From NCBI GenBank assembly GCA_934202505.1, contig CAKPXW010000036.1, positions 1-13,971 on the forward strand: a stretch of DNA of 13,971 nt. The letters are read 5' to 3'. This document shows, one piece after another, positions 1-7,489 of this stretch (its first letter is position 1; every line of letters starts with the position of its first letter). The translations under genes were made by a program, and so were the position numbers. The DNA comes from an uncultured Bacilli bacterium (lineage in GTDB: Bacteria; Bacillota_I; Bacilli_A; RFN20; CAG-631). The notes beneath the pieces are model-generated. The model was given only the letters and a program-made list of their open reading frames with translations. It had not been told where the DNA came from and searched no databases.

Positions 1-468
1 TTCTACTATATAATCTTTAAAATCATTTTTATAAATTACATTTCCATTATAATAAAATACTTGATGAATTAAATTAACAAAAGTTGAAGATGTATTTATA
101 TAATTATAATATTTATCTTCGTTTTTAATAAGACTTTCCTTAGTAGTTTGTTTATAATTTGCCAAAAGCACTTTCGAGGTTACAATATTTGTAGATTCTT
201 TTTTAAATGTTCTAATATGTTTTAATTTCCATAAGCAATAAAAGACAACATCTTTTGGACTATTTTCATTTGGCATTTTGCCATTGATTTCAAGAATAAA
301 ATCATCATATAAATTTTCGTCTATTATTGTAAGATTACTATCAGTTATAGTTTCACTTTGGCTTATATTATTAAATGCATTTTCACTTGTTTGGATGCTT
401 TTGTTACAACCAGTTAATGTGCATATAGCGGTAAATATTAAATTAGTAAAACAATAATGTTTTTTCAT
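1..468 (-). CDS. Lipoprotein of unknown function, 5' part only (runs off left edge)
   Basis: An open frame of exactly 156 codons starts at the ATG at 468-466 and is still open at base 1, so the C-terminus is missing. The N-terminus MKKHYCFTNLIFTAICTLTGC is a basic start, a hydrophobic stretch and a lipobox (LTGC, Cys21), indicating export and lipid anchoring. After it comes a Ser/Asn/Thr-rich linker (residues about 22-50) and then a mixed, Lys/Asn/Tyr-rich region with a FYCLWKLKHI segment (about residues 80-89). I do not recognise a family in the visible part. No Shine-Dalgarno sequence lies before the ATG, and the terminator of the upstream YneF-like gene ends only about 17 bases before it. 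How the gene is transcribed is therefore unclear. Other lipoprotein genes in this window also start MKK, which supports the chosen start. The lipoprotein call is firm; the function is unknown. Confidence 0.75.
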   Translation of the reverse strand, partial: MKKHYCFTNLIFTAICTLTGCNKSIQTSENAFNNISQSETITDSNLTIIDENLYDDFILEINGKMPNENSPKDVVFYCLWKLKHIRTFKKESTNIVTSKVLLANYKQTTKESLIKNEDKYYNYINTSSTFVNLIHQVFYYNGNVIYKNDFKDYIVE

Positions 469-484
469 ATGTTAATCATTAAAT

Positions 485-508
485 AAAAAATAGCTTTCGC
501 TATTTTTA
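485..508 (-). terminator. Intrinsic terminator of the YneF-like gene
   Basis: A perfect 9-bp inverted repeat (486-494 with 499-507) has a 4-base loop that reads GAAA on the minus strand, and it is followed on that strand by a T-rich run. It overlaps the TAA stop of the YneF-like gene at 508-506. The next gene on the same strand starts at 468, so this hairpin sits in its leader or directly upstream of it. Confidence 0.75.
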
Positions 509-751
509 TTTATAATTTTCCATTGATTTCATTACTGCTTTAATTTGTGATTCACTTGGTTTTCTACCCATTTGCATATACATTGCACGAATCATTTTTT
601 CATTAATTGGTGGATTTTTCTTTAATTGTTTTTGAAAAACCTTTCTTGAAATTACAAATCCTAAAATGCCACCAATAATTAAACCAAGTATAATATAGCC
701 GATTAATCCAAATAAATTTATATTCCATGCAGGAATAGCAAATACTAACAT
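506..751 (-). CDS. YneF family (UPF0154) small membrane protein
   Basis: This 81-residue protein has one hydrophobic segment at about residues 12-34 (FGLIGYIILGLIIGGILGFV), a basic stretch, and then a conserved soluble tail containing NPPINEKMIRAMYMQMGRK. That tail is the hallmark of the YneF/UPF0154 family of single-span membrane proteins in Bacilli and Mollicutes, whose role is not established. The frame is open further upstream to an ATG at 787. I prefer the ATG at 751 because AGGAGGAAAG stands just before it at the right distance, the protein then has the family's usual length of about 70-80 residues, and the likely transcription start (about 772) lies inside the longer version. The gene is divergent from the M6 protease gene and ends in a strong hairpin terminator, so it looks monocistronic or leads weakly into the lipoprotein gene downstream. 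Confidence 0.9.
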   Translation of the reverse strand: MLVFAIPAWNINLFGLIGYIILGLIIGGILGFVISRKVFQKQLKKNPPINEKMIRAMYMQMGRKPSESQIKAVMKSMENYK

Positions 752-778
752 AACACTTTCCTCCTTATGTTCTATAAT

Positions 779-807
779 ATAATACAATATTTTCTTTTTT
801 TTAACAA
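779..807 (-). promoter_or_regulatory. Promoter of the YneF-like gene
   Basis: On the minus strand TTGTTA (807-802) is followed by 17 bases and then TATTAT (784-779). The predicted start near 772 gives a leader of about 20 bases holding the AGGAGG ribosome binding site. It is a reasonable sigma-A match in A/T-rich DNA, but not a unique one. Confidence 0.5.
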
Positions 808-880
808 GAATTAATAATAATTAGCTGAAATTTATCTAAATATTTTTTGTGTATTTCTAGCATTAATTATTTAGATATTA

Positions 881-898
881 TATAATTATTTCGAAAGG
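881..898 (+). promoter_or_regulatory. Candidate -10 box and ribosome binding site for the M6 protease gene
   Basis: A consensus TATAAT lies at 881-886, with no good -35 at 16-18 bases upstream. Transcription would start near 893, directly at the CGAAAGG ribosome binding site (892-898). This argues that the ATG at 899, abutting the GG, is not the start and that the ATG at 911 is used. The A/T-rich setting makes chance TATAAT matches common. Confidence 0.35.
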
Positions 899-910
899 AT
901 GCTGCTTGAT

Positions 911-2428
911 ATGAAAAAAATAATAAAAATTTTTTTATCCATATTTATAGTTTTTGTTACTTCATCTTGCTCTTTTGTTGATAAAATCATTGGTAATTCA
1001 AATAGTCATGAAGAAATTGATTCTAAAACAAAAGAATCTATATTCAACATCAGCATCGATTATAATGATTCCCAATATCCTAATTCAATAAAACTTTTAA
1101 ACAAAGCTTTTAATAAAGAAGAAAATAACAATCTTTCTTTTGATTTTGATAAAACAAACTTTGATAATAAAGATAATTCATATTTATATGATGTAACTAA
1201 AAATGTTAAATCATTACCTTATAATAATTATACTACCCCAAGTGTTGGTAATATTCGAGCGTTAGTAATTCCTGTTCAATTCATTGATGCTAAGGCTAAA
1301 GAAATAAATGATAAAGATGTAGTACTAGATAGTAAGTATTATAGTGTTTCTGATTATTATTATCAGTCTTCCTATGGTAAATTAAATATGAAATTTGATA
1401 TTATGAATTGGTTTACTTGTGAAAAAGAATCTAATTACTATAAAAATTATCGTCGTAAAAATAGTAACGAAGACACAGATGGTGTTGATTTAATTATTAA
1501 TGAAGCATTAGCCTATCTTTCAAATAAAATCGACTTATCAATTTATGATGAAAATAATGATGGTATAATTGATGCCTTATATCTTATATACTCTAAAAAT
1601 TATAATCCAAATGATGATTTTTGGTGGGCATATCAATATTATGATAGTGAAAATAAAAAATATGATAACAAAAGTCCATATAGTTATATCTTTGCAAGTT
1701 TTAATTTCCTATTTGAAAATGATTCTTTATGTAACCCTACTACTTATATTCATGAAACTGGCCATCTTTTAGGTCTTGAAGATTATTATGATTACGATAC
1801 ATCTATTGGTACAGGCTGCAATACTGGTGGAATGGGTGGAGCCGATATGATGGATACAAACATTGGTGACCATAACACTTTTTCAAAACTACTAACTGGA
1901 TGGATTAATAATCCTTTAATAATTGATACCTCATCTTCTATTACAATTGATTTAAAACCATCAGTTTTATCTGATCAATGTATAATTCTTACAAATTCAT
2001 TTGATCCTAAAAAAGGTATTTTTCAAGAATATTTTATCATTGAATATTATGTAAATAAAGGTATTAATTCCAAAATGGGAATTTACAAATTTAATGGGAT
2101 TAGAATTTTACATATTAATGCAACCTTAAAATCTAACATTTCTAATGGCTATACCTATGAATACTTTGCTTATGATAATTCTTATACTAGTTATAATTTA
2201 ATTGATATAATTATTGATAGCCAAGGAAATAGTTATTCTAAAACAAACTCTTCATATACTTTATATACTAGTAATGACTTATTTATAAAAGAGGAATCTT
2301 TACTTAATGCCTACTATAATGGCTATAGAAAAACTTTATTAGGATATGAAGGTAAAAAATTAAATTACTCTATTTACGTAGAAAATTTAACCGATGAATA
2401 TGCCACAATAAAGATTTCTAAAAAATAA
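911..2428 (+). CDS. M6-like secreted metalloprotease lipoprotein
   Basis: Predicted 505-residue zinc protease of the immune inhibitor A/M6 type, exported and anchored as a lipoprotein. Numbering is from the ATG at 911. The signal peptide MKKIIKIFLSIFIVFVTSSC ends in a lipobox with Cys20. The catalytic signature HETGHLLGLED (residues 281-291) fits HExxHxxGxxD, and about 20 residues later come GGADMMD (309-315) and GDHNTFSKLLTGW, as in M6 proteases. An upstream DENNDGIID (213-221) matches the Asp/Asn-Gly loop found before the active site in this family. The region after about residue 370 (EYFIIEYY, then GIRILHINA) resembles the family's C-terminal beta part. The frame also opens at 899, but that ATG abuts the AAAGG ribosome binding site, and the signal peptide begins naturally at 911. 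It is the only plus-strand gene here. Likely role: degrading proteins or peptides outside the cell; the substrate is unknown. Confidence 0.88.
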   Translation: MKKIIKIFLSIFIVFVTSSCSFVDKIIGNSNSHEEIDSKTKESIFNISIDYNDSQYPNSIKLLNKAFNKEENNNLSFDFDKTNFDNKDNSYLYDVTKNVKSLPYNNYTTPSVGNIRALVIPVQFIDAKAKEINDKDVVLDSKYYSVSDYYYQSSYGKLNMKFDIMNWFTCEKESNYYKNYRRKNSNEDTDGVDLIINEALAYLSNKIDLSIYDENNDGIIDALYLIYSKNYNPNDDFWWAYQYYDSENKKYDNKSPYSYIFASFNFLFENDSLCNPTTYIHETGHLLGLEDYYDYDTSIGTGCNTGGMGGADMMDTNIGDHNTFSKLLTGWINNPLIIDTSSSITIDLKPSVLSDQCIILTNSFDPKKGIFQEYFIIEYYVNKGINSKMGIYKFNGIRILHINATLKSNISNGYTYEYFAYDNSYTSYNLIDIIIDSQGNSYSKTNSSYTLYTSNDLFIKEESLLNAYYNGYRKTLLGYEGKKLNYSIYVENLTDEYATIKISKK

Positions 2429-2472
2429 TATATTTCATAGATTATTATCAATATTAGGTATAATCTTTTAGA

Positions 2473-2504
2473 AAAAGAAGATGCAGTTTTCTACATCTTC
2501 TTTT
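2473..2504. terminator. Bidirectional terminator between the protease gene and tkt
   Basis: An 11-bp stem (2473-2483 with 2494-2504; inner bases AGAAGATG/CATCTTCT) has a 10-base apical part with TTTT at its tip. An A-run on the left arm and a T-run on the right arm let it work in both directions. It sits between two converging genes, ending 3 bases from the tkt stop codon. Confidence 0.85.
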
Positions 2505-2507
2505 ATT

Positions 2508-4466
2508 TTATTTATTTATTAATGATTTAACATTATTAACAACATTTTCAACATTAAATTTATAAAGTTCTAAAACTTGAGAAGCAGGTCCTGAAGAACC
2601 AAATGTTTCAATTGACATTACTTTGTTAGCATATTTATACCATAAATCACCTTTTCCCATTTCAACTGCTAATACTTTATTGCATGAAGAAGGAATTACA
2701 GATTCTTTATATCCAGTCTTTTGCAAATCATATAAATATGTTGATGGCATTGAAACAATACGTACATCTATACCTTCTTCAGCTAAAACTTTTTTAGCTT
2801 CTACAGCAAGATTTACTTCACTACCAGTAGCTACAATAATTGCATCAAGATTTTCTTTTTCATAACTTAAAACATAGCCACCTTTATGAACTTTATTTTT
2901 TGAACAACCGCGAACAGTTGTTAAATTTTGTCTTGATAGAATGATAGCAGTTGGTGTTGTTTTAGAAGAAAGTGCTACTTCATAAGCTCCTACTGTTTCA
3001 TTGGCATCACATGGACGAATTAAATTAAAATTAGGGATTAATCTAAGTGATGACATTTGTTCAATTGGTTGATGTGTAGGGCCATCTTCTCCTACTGCAA
3101 TTGAATCATGAGAGAATAAATAAGTAACTGGAAGTTCCATTAAAGATGCCATTCTTAAAGCAGCTTTGCAATAATCAGAAAATACTAAGAAACATCCAAC
3201 ATAAGGTTTTATTCCTCCATGTGCTGCCATACCATTTGCTATTGCACACATTGCGAATTCACGAATTCCAAAGTTTATATTTTGTCCTGCATAGTTATCT
3301 TTAGTAAATGTTGTTTTATTTTTTAATGCTGTTTTTACAGAGCCTGCAACATCGGCACTACCACCAAATAAGTTATTATAATGATCAGAAATAATATTTA
3401 ATACATCTCCTGATACATTTCTTGTAGCATTCTTATATCCTTCAATATAATTTGGAAGATATTCCTTAACAGCCGATAAGGCATCTAAATTCAATAATTC
3501 TTCATAATCTTTACGAGCATTTTCATCAAGACGATCAACATTTTTATTAAATTCCATATAAGCTTTTAAACCACGAGCTACATATGTATTACGATAATCT
3601 TCTAAGACTTCACTAGGCACATAAAATTCTTCATGATCCCAACCATAGAACATCTTAGCTTTTTGAGCTCCTTCTTTTCCAAGAGGAGAACCATGAACAG
3701 CACATGTACCTTGTTTTTCACTACCATAACCGATTACTGTTTTAACAATAATTAAATTAGGTTTAGTAGAATGATCTTTACATTCTTGAATAGCTTTATC
3801 AATTGCCCCTACATCATTACCATCAGCAACTTCTAAAACATTCCAGCCCATTGCTTCAATTTTCTTTTTAGTATCATCAATTGATGACTGAGCAAGAGGA
3901 CCATCTAAAGTAACATCATTGTTATCATAACAAATGATTAATTTATTTAAAGCATATTGTCCAGCAATAGCCATTGCTTCTAAAGCTACACCTTCTTCTA
4001 AATCACCATCGCCACATAATACGTATGTATAGTGAGATAATACATCTTCAAGATGTGGGTATAAAGCACATAAATGTCTTTCAGCCATAGCCATACCAAC
4101 AGAATTGGCAACACCTTGTCCTAAAGGTCCTGTTGAAACATCAACGCCATCAGTTAGTCCATATTCTGGATGTCCTGGAGTTTTACTATTTAATTGACGG
4201 AATGATTTTAAATCATCAAGAGAAACATCATAACCTGTAAGATGTAACATTGCATATAATAATTCACTTACATGTCCTGAAGATAATACAAAGCGGTCTC
4301 TTTTAATCCATTTGCTATCAGCAGCAGTAGAAACAAGATGCCTTGAAAAAATTGTGTGCATTATTGGTGCACTACCAAGTGCCATTCCAGGATGACCAGA
4401 ATTAGCTTTTTCAATTTCATCAATTGATAAACATCTAAGGGTTGTTATACAAAGTTTGTCGTTCAT
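2508..4466 (-). CDS. tkt: Transketolase
   Basis: Thiamine-diphosphate enzyme moving two-carbon ketol units between sugar phosphates in the non-oxidative pentose phosphate pathway; cytosolic dimer. At 652 residues it has the full three-domain length. Visible motifs are NSGHPGMALG (22-31), TPGHPE (96-101), TGPLGQG (112-118), the cofactor/Mg motif GDGDLEEG with Asn182/Asn183 (152-183), VHGSPLG (257-263), the Glu of GIREF (Glu403, which activates the cofactor), and DGPTHQP (461-467). The C-terminal domain contains VATGSEVNLAVEAKKVL. The full length and the motifs on both cofactor-binding domains exclude split transketolases and DXP synthase. The ribosome binding site AAGGAAGGA lies 8 bases before the ATG, inside the end of aspS, whose stop codon is 5 bases upstream. 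It is the last gene of the apt-relA-hisS-aspS-tkt run and ends at a strong terminator. Linkage of tkt to tRNA synthetase genes is unusual for Bacilli. Confidence 0.97.
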   Translation of the reverse strand: MNDKLCITTLRCLSIDEIEKANSGHPGMALGSAPIMHTIFSRHLVSTAADSKWIKRDRFVLSSGHVSELLYAMLHLTGYDVSLDDLKSFRQLNSKTPGHPEYGLTDGVDVSTGPLGQGVANSVGMAMAERHLCALYPHLEDVLSHYTYVLCGDGDLEEGVALEAMAIAGQYALNKLIICYDNNDVTLDGPLAQSSIDDTKKKIEAMGWNVLEVADGNDVGAIDKAIQECKDHSTKPNLIIVKTVIGYGSEKQGTCAVHGSPLGKEGAQKAKMFYGWDHEEFYVPSEVLEDYRNTYVARGLKAYMEFNKNVDRLDENARKDYEELLNLDALSAVKEYLPNYIEGYKNATRNVSGDVLNIISDHYNNLFGGSADVAGSVKTALKNKTTFTKDNYAGQNINFGIREFAMCAIANGMAAHGGIKPYVGCFLVFSDYCKAALRMASLMELPVTYLFSHDSIAVGEDGPTHQPIEQMSSLRLIPNFNLIRPCDANETVGAYEVALSSKTTPTAIILSRQNLTTVRGCSKNKVHKGGYVLSYEKENLDAIIVATGSEVNLAVEAKKVLAEEGIDVRIVSMPSTYLYDLQKTGYKESVIPSSCNKVLAVEMGKGDLWYKYANKVMSIETFGSSGPASQVLELYKFNVENVVNNVKSLINK

Positions 4467-4471
4467 ATATT

Positions 4472-6217
4472 TTATCCTTCCTTTTCTTCCTTAACTACTT
4501 TTATACCTAACAAATCAAGTGATTCATCATCAACTTTTGATGGGCATTCATTCATCAAGTCAGCAGCTGATTGAATCTTAGGGAAAGCCACAACATCTTT
4601 AATGTTATTTGTATTGGCAAGAAGCATAGTGATTCTTTCAAGTCCAAAGCCAATTCCAAGATGTGGAGGTGTTCCATATTTTAAAGCTTCGACAAAGAAG
4701 CCAAATTTAACTTTAATATCATCATCTGTTAAACCTATTCTTTCAAATACTGCTTTTTGCATTTTTTGATCATAGATTCTTCTTGAGCCTGATGCTAATT
4801 CATAACCATTTAAAACACAATCATAAGCATCAGAACGAACTTTTAATGGCTCATCTTGAATATATTTTTCATCTTCTTTATTATAAGCTGTAAATGGATG
4901 ATGCATTGCTTGCAATTTTCCATCATCTGTATATTCATACATTGGGAATTCTGTAATCCATAAGAATTTATATTCATTTGGATTAGCAAGATTTAATTTT
5001 TTAGCTACAGCAATACGAACTTGACCTAAAGCAGTTACTGTAGTAAGCCATTTATCATCTGCTACAAATAAGATTAAATCTCCATTTTCATAGTGCAATA
5101 ATTCTTTTAATGCCTCTGAATTTTCAATTAATTTAGCACTTGCTCCTTCTAAAGAATCGTTATTTACTTTTGCCCAACATAGACCATGAGCCTTAAATAA
5201 TTTTGCTACTTCAGCAAGAGCATCAATTTCTTTTCTCGTATATGACATAGCTGCATTTTTAGCAACTATTGCTTTTACAACTTTTCCTTTTAAGAAATCA
5301 AATTGAGAATTTTCAAATAAAGAAGAGATATCAACAAGTGGCATATCATAACGTAAATCAGGTTTATCAGATCCATACTTGTCCATGGCTGTATTCCAAG
5401 TCATTCTTTCAAAAGGTTTTAAATCAATATTTTTTATTTCTTTCCAAACCTTTTTAAACATACCTTCTACAATTTCAAATAAATCTTCAATTTCCATAAA
5501 AGAAACTTCAATATCTATTTGTGTAAATTCAGGTTGTCTATCAGCTCTTAAATCTTCATCTCTAAAGCATCTAGCTATTTGATAATATCTTTCAAGCCCT
5601 GATATCATTAATAATTGTTTGAAAATTTGTGGAGATTGTGGTAAAGCATAAAATTTACCATTATGTATACGTGAAGGAACTAAATAATCTCTTGCTCCTT
5701 CTGGAGTTGCTTTGCCAAGAATTGGTGTTTCGACTTCTGTAAAATCAAGATTATCTAAATATTCTCTTACACTTCTTGTAATATTATGTCTTAATTTTAA
5801 TGTGTCTTGCATTGATTTACGTCTTAAATCTAAATATCTATATTTTAATCTTACTGCTTCACTTGCATCATCATCATCGCTAATGATAATTGGTGGAACT
5901 TCAGATTCATTGATAATTTGTAAAGTATCTACATCAATTTCAATTTCTCCAGTAGGAATATTTAAATTTTTAGAACTTCTTTCAATAACTTTTCCTTTAG
6001 CATATATTACATATTCTGATTTAATTAAACTTGCTACATCTACAACTTTACTACAATTTAATTGCGTAATACCATGTTTATCACGAATATCAATAAAAAC
6101 TAATGATCCAAGGTTTCTTTTTTTAGAGCACCAGCCTTTAAGTTCAACAGTTTTTCCAACATCTGCAAGTCTTAATTCTCCACAATCATGACTTCTATTC
6201 TTACAAAATTTATCCAT
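4472..6217 (-). CDS. aspS: Aspartyl-tRNA synthetase (class II, bacterial type)
   Basis: Charges tRNA-Asp with aspartate. Numbering is from the ATG at 6217 (581 residues). In order: an OB-fold anticodon domain (about 10-110, RSHDCGELR then FIDIRDKHG), a catalytic core with TPEGARD (171-177), QSPQIFKQ, motif 2 FRDEDLRADRQPEFTQIDIE (218-237), an inserted GAD-type domain (about 290-400) typical of bacterial AspRS, and motif 3 GIGFGLER (521-528). The length is normal for the bacterial enzyme. Another ATG at 6229 would add four residues. I prefer 6217 because AAAGGATGG precedes it and it gives an 8-base overlap ATGGATAA with the hisS stop, but the choice is not decisive. Pairing hisS-aspS is standard in Bacillota. 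Whether this enzyme is discriminating or also makes Asp-tRNA-Asn cannot be told from this window. Confidence 0.97.
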   Translation of the reverse strand: MDKFCKNRSHDCGELRLADVGKTVELKGWCSKKRNLGSLVFIDIRDKHGITQLNCSKVVDVASLIKSEYVIYAKGKVIERSSKNLNIPTGEIEIDVDTLQIINESEVPPIIISDDDDASEAVRLKYRYLDLRRKSMQDTLKLRHNITRSVREYLDNLDFTEVETPILGKATPEGARDYLVPSRIHNGKFYALPQSPQIFKQLLMISGLERYYQIARCFRDEDLRADRQPEFTQIDIEVSFMEIEDLFEIVEGMFKKVWKEIKNIDLKPFERMTWNTAMDKYGSDKPDLRYDMPLVDISSLFENSQFDFLKGKVVKAIVAKNAAMSYTRKEIDALAEVAKLFKAHGLCWAKVNNDSLEGASAKLIENSEALKELLHYENGDLILFVADDKWLTTVTALGQVRIAVAKKLNLANPNEYKFLWITEFPMYEYTDDGKLQAMHHPFTAYNKEDEKYIQDEPLKVRSDAYDCVLNGYELASGSRRIYDQKMQKAVFERIGLTDDDIKVKFGFFVEALKYGTPPHLGIGFGLERITMLLANTNNIKDVVAFPKIQSAADLMNECPSKVDDESLDLLGIKVVKEEKEG

Positions 6218-7478
6218 TTGTTTTACCATCCTTTAATAATTCCTCAAGAGTAATATAAGTTTGTTCTTGGGTATTCAAATCTTTAATTTTTAATTTATTT
6301 TCTTTTAATTCATCTTCGCCAATCATTATTGCTTTAGAAAAATGATTTTTTGAAGCGTATTTAAACATACTTCCCACTGATTTTTTACTATTTTCTACTA
6401 CAACAACATAATTCTTTTCTCTTAATTTTTTAGCTATAGAACTTGCCATTGTGGTAGCTTCTTCCATAAAAGGCATAATATAATAATCAACTTTATTTTC
6501 ATAAGTATCTACGCAATATAATTCTTTTAAGTATAAAGCTATTCTATTTATTCCTACTGCAAATCCAACACAATTTAAATCAGGTCCCCCAAGTTCTTTT
6601 ACAAGGTTGGAATATCTTCCACCCCCACCTATTGTTAATACTTTTCCATCTTTTAAAGTTATATCAACTTCGAAGATTAAACCAGTATAATAATCAAGCC
6701 CTCTTACAAGATATGGATCTTCTTTATAAGGAATATCATTATCTTTTAATATTTCTTTTATTTTAGTAAATTCATTTTTATTTTTTTCATCTAATGAATC
6801 TTGTGTTTGAGGAATTTTTAAAGTTTGTAAATATTCTTTATCAATTTTGCAATCTAATATTCTAAGTGGATTGTTATTAAATCTTTTTTGGCAATCTTCA
6901 CATAAAGATGCAATGTGTGGTTTAAAAAATTCTTTAACACTATCACGATAATTATTTCTACAAGTTAAATCTCCAAAAGTATTAATTCTAATAGTATAGT
7001 CATTAATATTTAATTCTTTTAATAAAGAACTTATAAATAATATTAATTCACAATCATCAAGATAAGAATTTGAGCCAACTATTTCAACTCCAAATTGGCT
7101 AAATTCACGATATCTACCAACTTGTGGCCTTTCATATCTAAAAAATGATCCAGAATAATAATATTTTACTGGTAAATCATTTATAGCATATAATTTATTT
7201 TCAATTATTGCTCTTATAACTCCGGCTGTTCCTTCAGGACGTAAAGTAATTTCTCTATCACCCTTATCCTTAAAAGTATACATTTCTTTTGTAACAATAT
7301 CACTAGTCTCTCCAGTACTTCTTGCAAAAAGAGATGTTTGTTCAAATGTTGGTGTATAAATTGGTTTATAATTATACTTTTTAGCAACACCATTAGCTTT
7401 AGCAATAATATAGGAAAAGATTTGTGCATCAGCATCAAATAAATCAAGTGTCCCTCTAGGACGGATATAATTTCCCAT
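6210..7478 (-). CDS. hisS: Histidyl-tRNA synthetase
   Basis: Class II synthetase charging tRNA-His; cytosolic dimer. Its 422 residues are the usual length. The N-terminus IRPRGTLDL is typical, followed by TLRPEGTAGVIRAI (78-91), motif 2 FRYERPQVGRYREFSQFG (113-130), a Cys-containing insert (Cys193, Cys196, Cys210; LCEDCQKRF then RILDCK), the histidine-specific LVRGLDYYTG (257-266), and motif 3 with GGGGRYSNL (284-292) and GFAVGINRI (305-313). The C-terminal part (about 325-422) is the anticodon-binding alpha/beta domain. A strong AGGAGG site lies just before the ATG and overlaps the TAG stop of relA, which ends 11 bases upstream, so the two are co-transcribed and probably coupled. There is no room for a T-box leader, so any amino-acid-specific control would have to act at the operon promoter. 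HisZ is unlikely because the catalytic motifs are intact. Confidence 0.97.
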   Translation of the reverse strand: MGNYIRPRGTLDLFDADAQIFSYIIAKANGVAKKYNYKPIYTPTFEQTSLFARSTGETSDIVTKEMYTFKDKGDREITLRPEGTAGVIRAIIENKLYAINDLPVKYYYSGSFFRYERPQVGRYREFSQFGVEIVGSNSYLDDCELILFISSLLKELNINDYTIRINTFGDLTCRNNYRDSVKEFFKPHIASLCEDCQKRFNNNPLRILDCKIDKEYLQTLKIPQTQDSLDEKNKNEFTKIKEILKDNDIPYKEDPYLVRGLDYYTGLIFEVDITLKDGKVLTIGGGGRYSNLVKELGGPDLNCVGFAVGINRIALYLKELYCVDTYENKVDYYIMPFMEEATTMASSIAKKLREKNYVVVVENSKKSVGSMFKYASKNHFSKAIMIGEDELKENKLKIKDLNTQEQTYITLEELLKDGKTNG

Positions 7479-7489
7479 TTATTTACCTC

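Noticed and set aside
752..787. Longer start (ATG at 787) for the YneF-like protein
   Set aside because: The added residues MYYIIEHKEESV overlap the predicted promoter start and the AGGAGG site, and are not part of the family.
5712..6191. A 159-codon open frame antisense to aspS (plus strand), plus shorter ones elsewhere
   Set aside because: It lies wholly opposite a conserved gene, has no ribosome binding site, and its composition is that of a shadow of aspS codons.
7479..7489. Possible T-box or other leader control of hisS
   Set aside because: Only 11 bases separate relA and hisS, and they hold just the ribosome binding site; no leader can fit.
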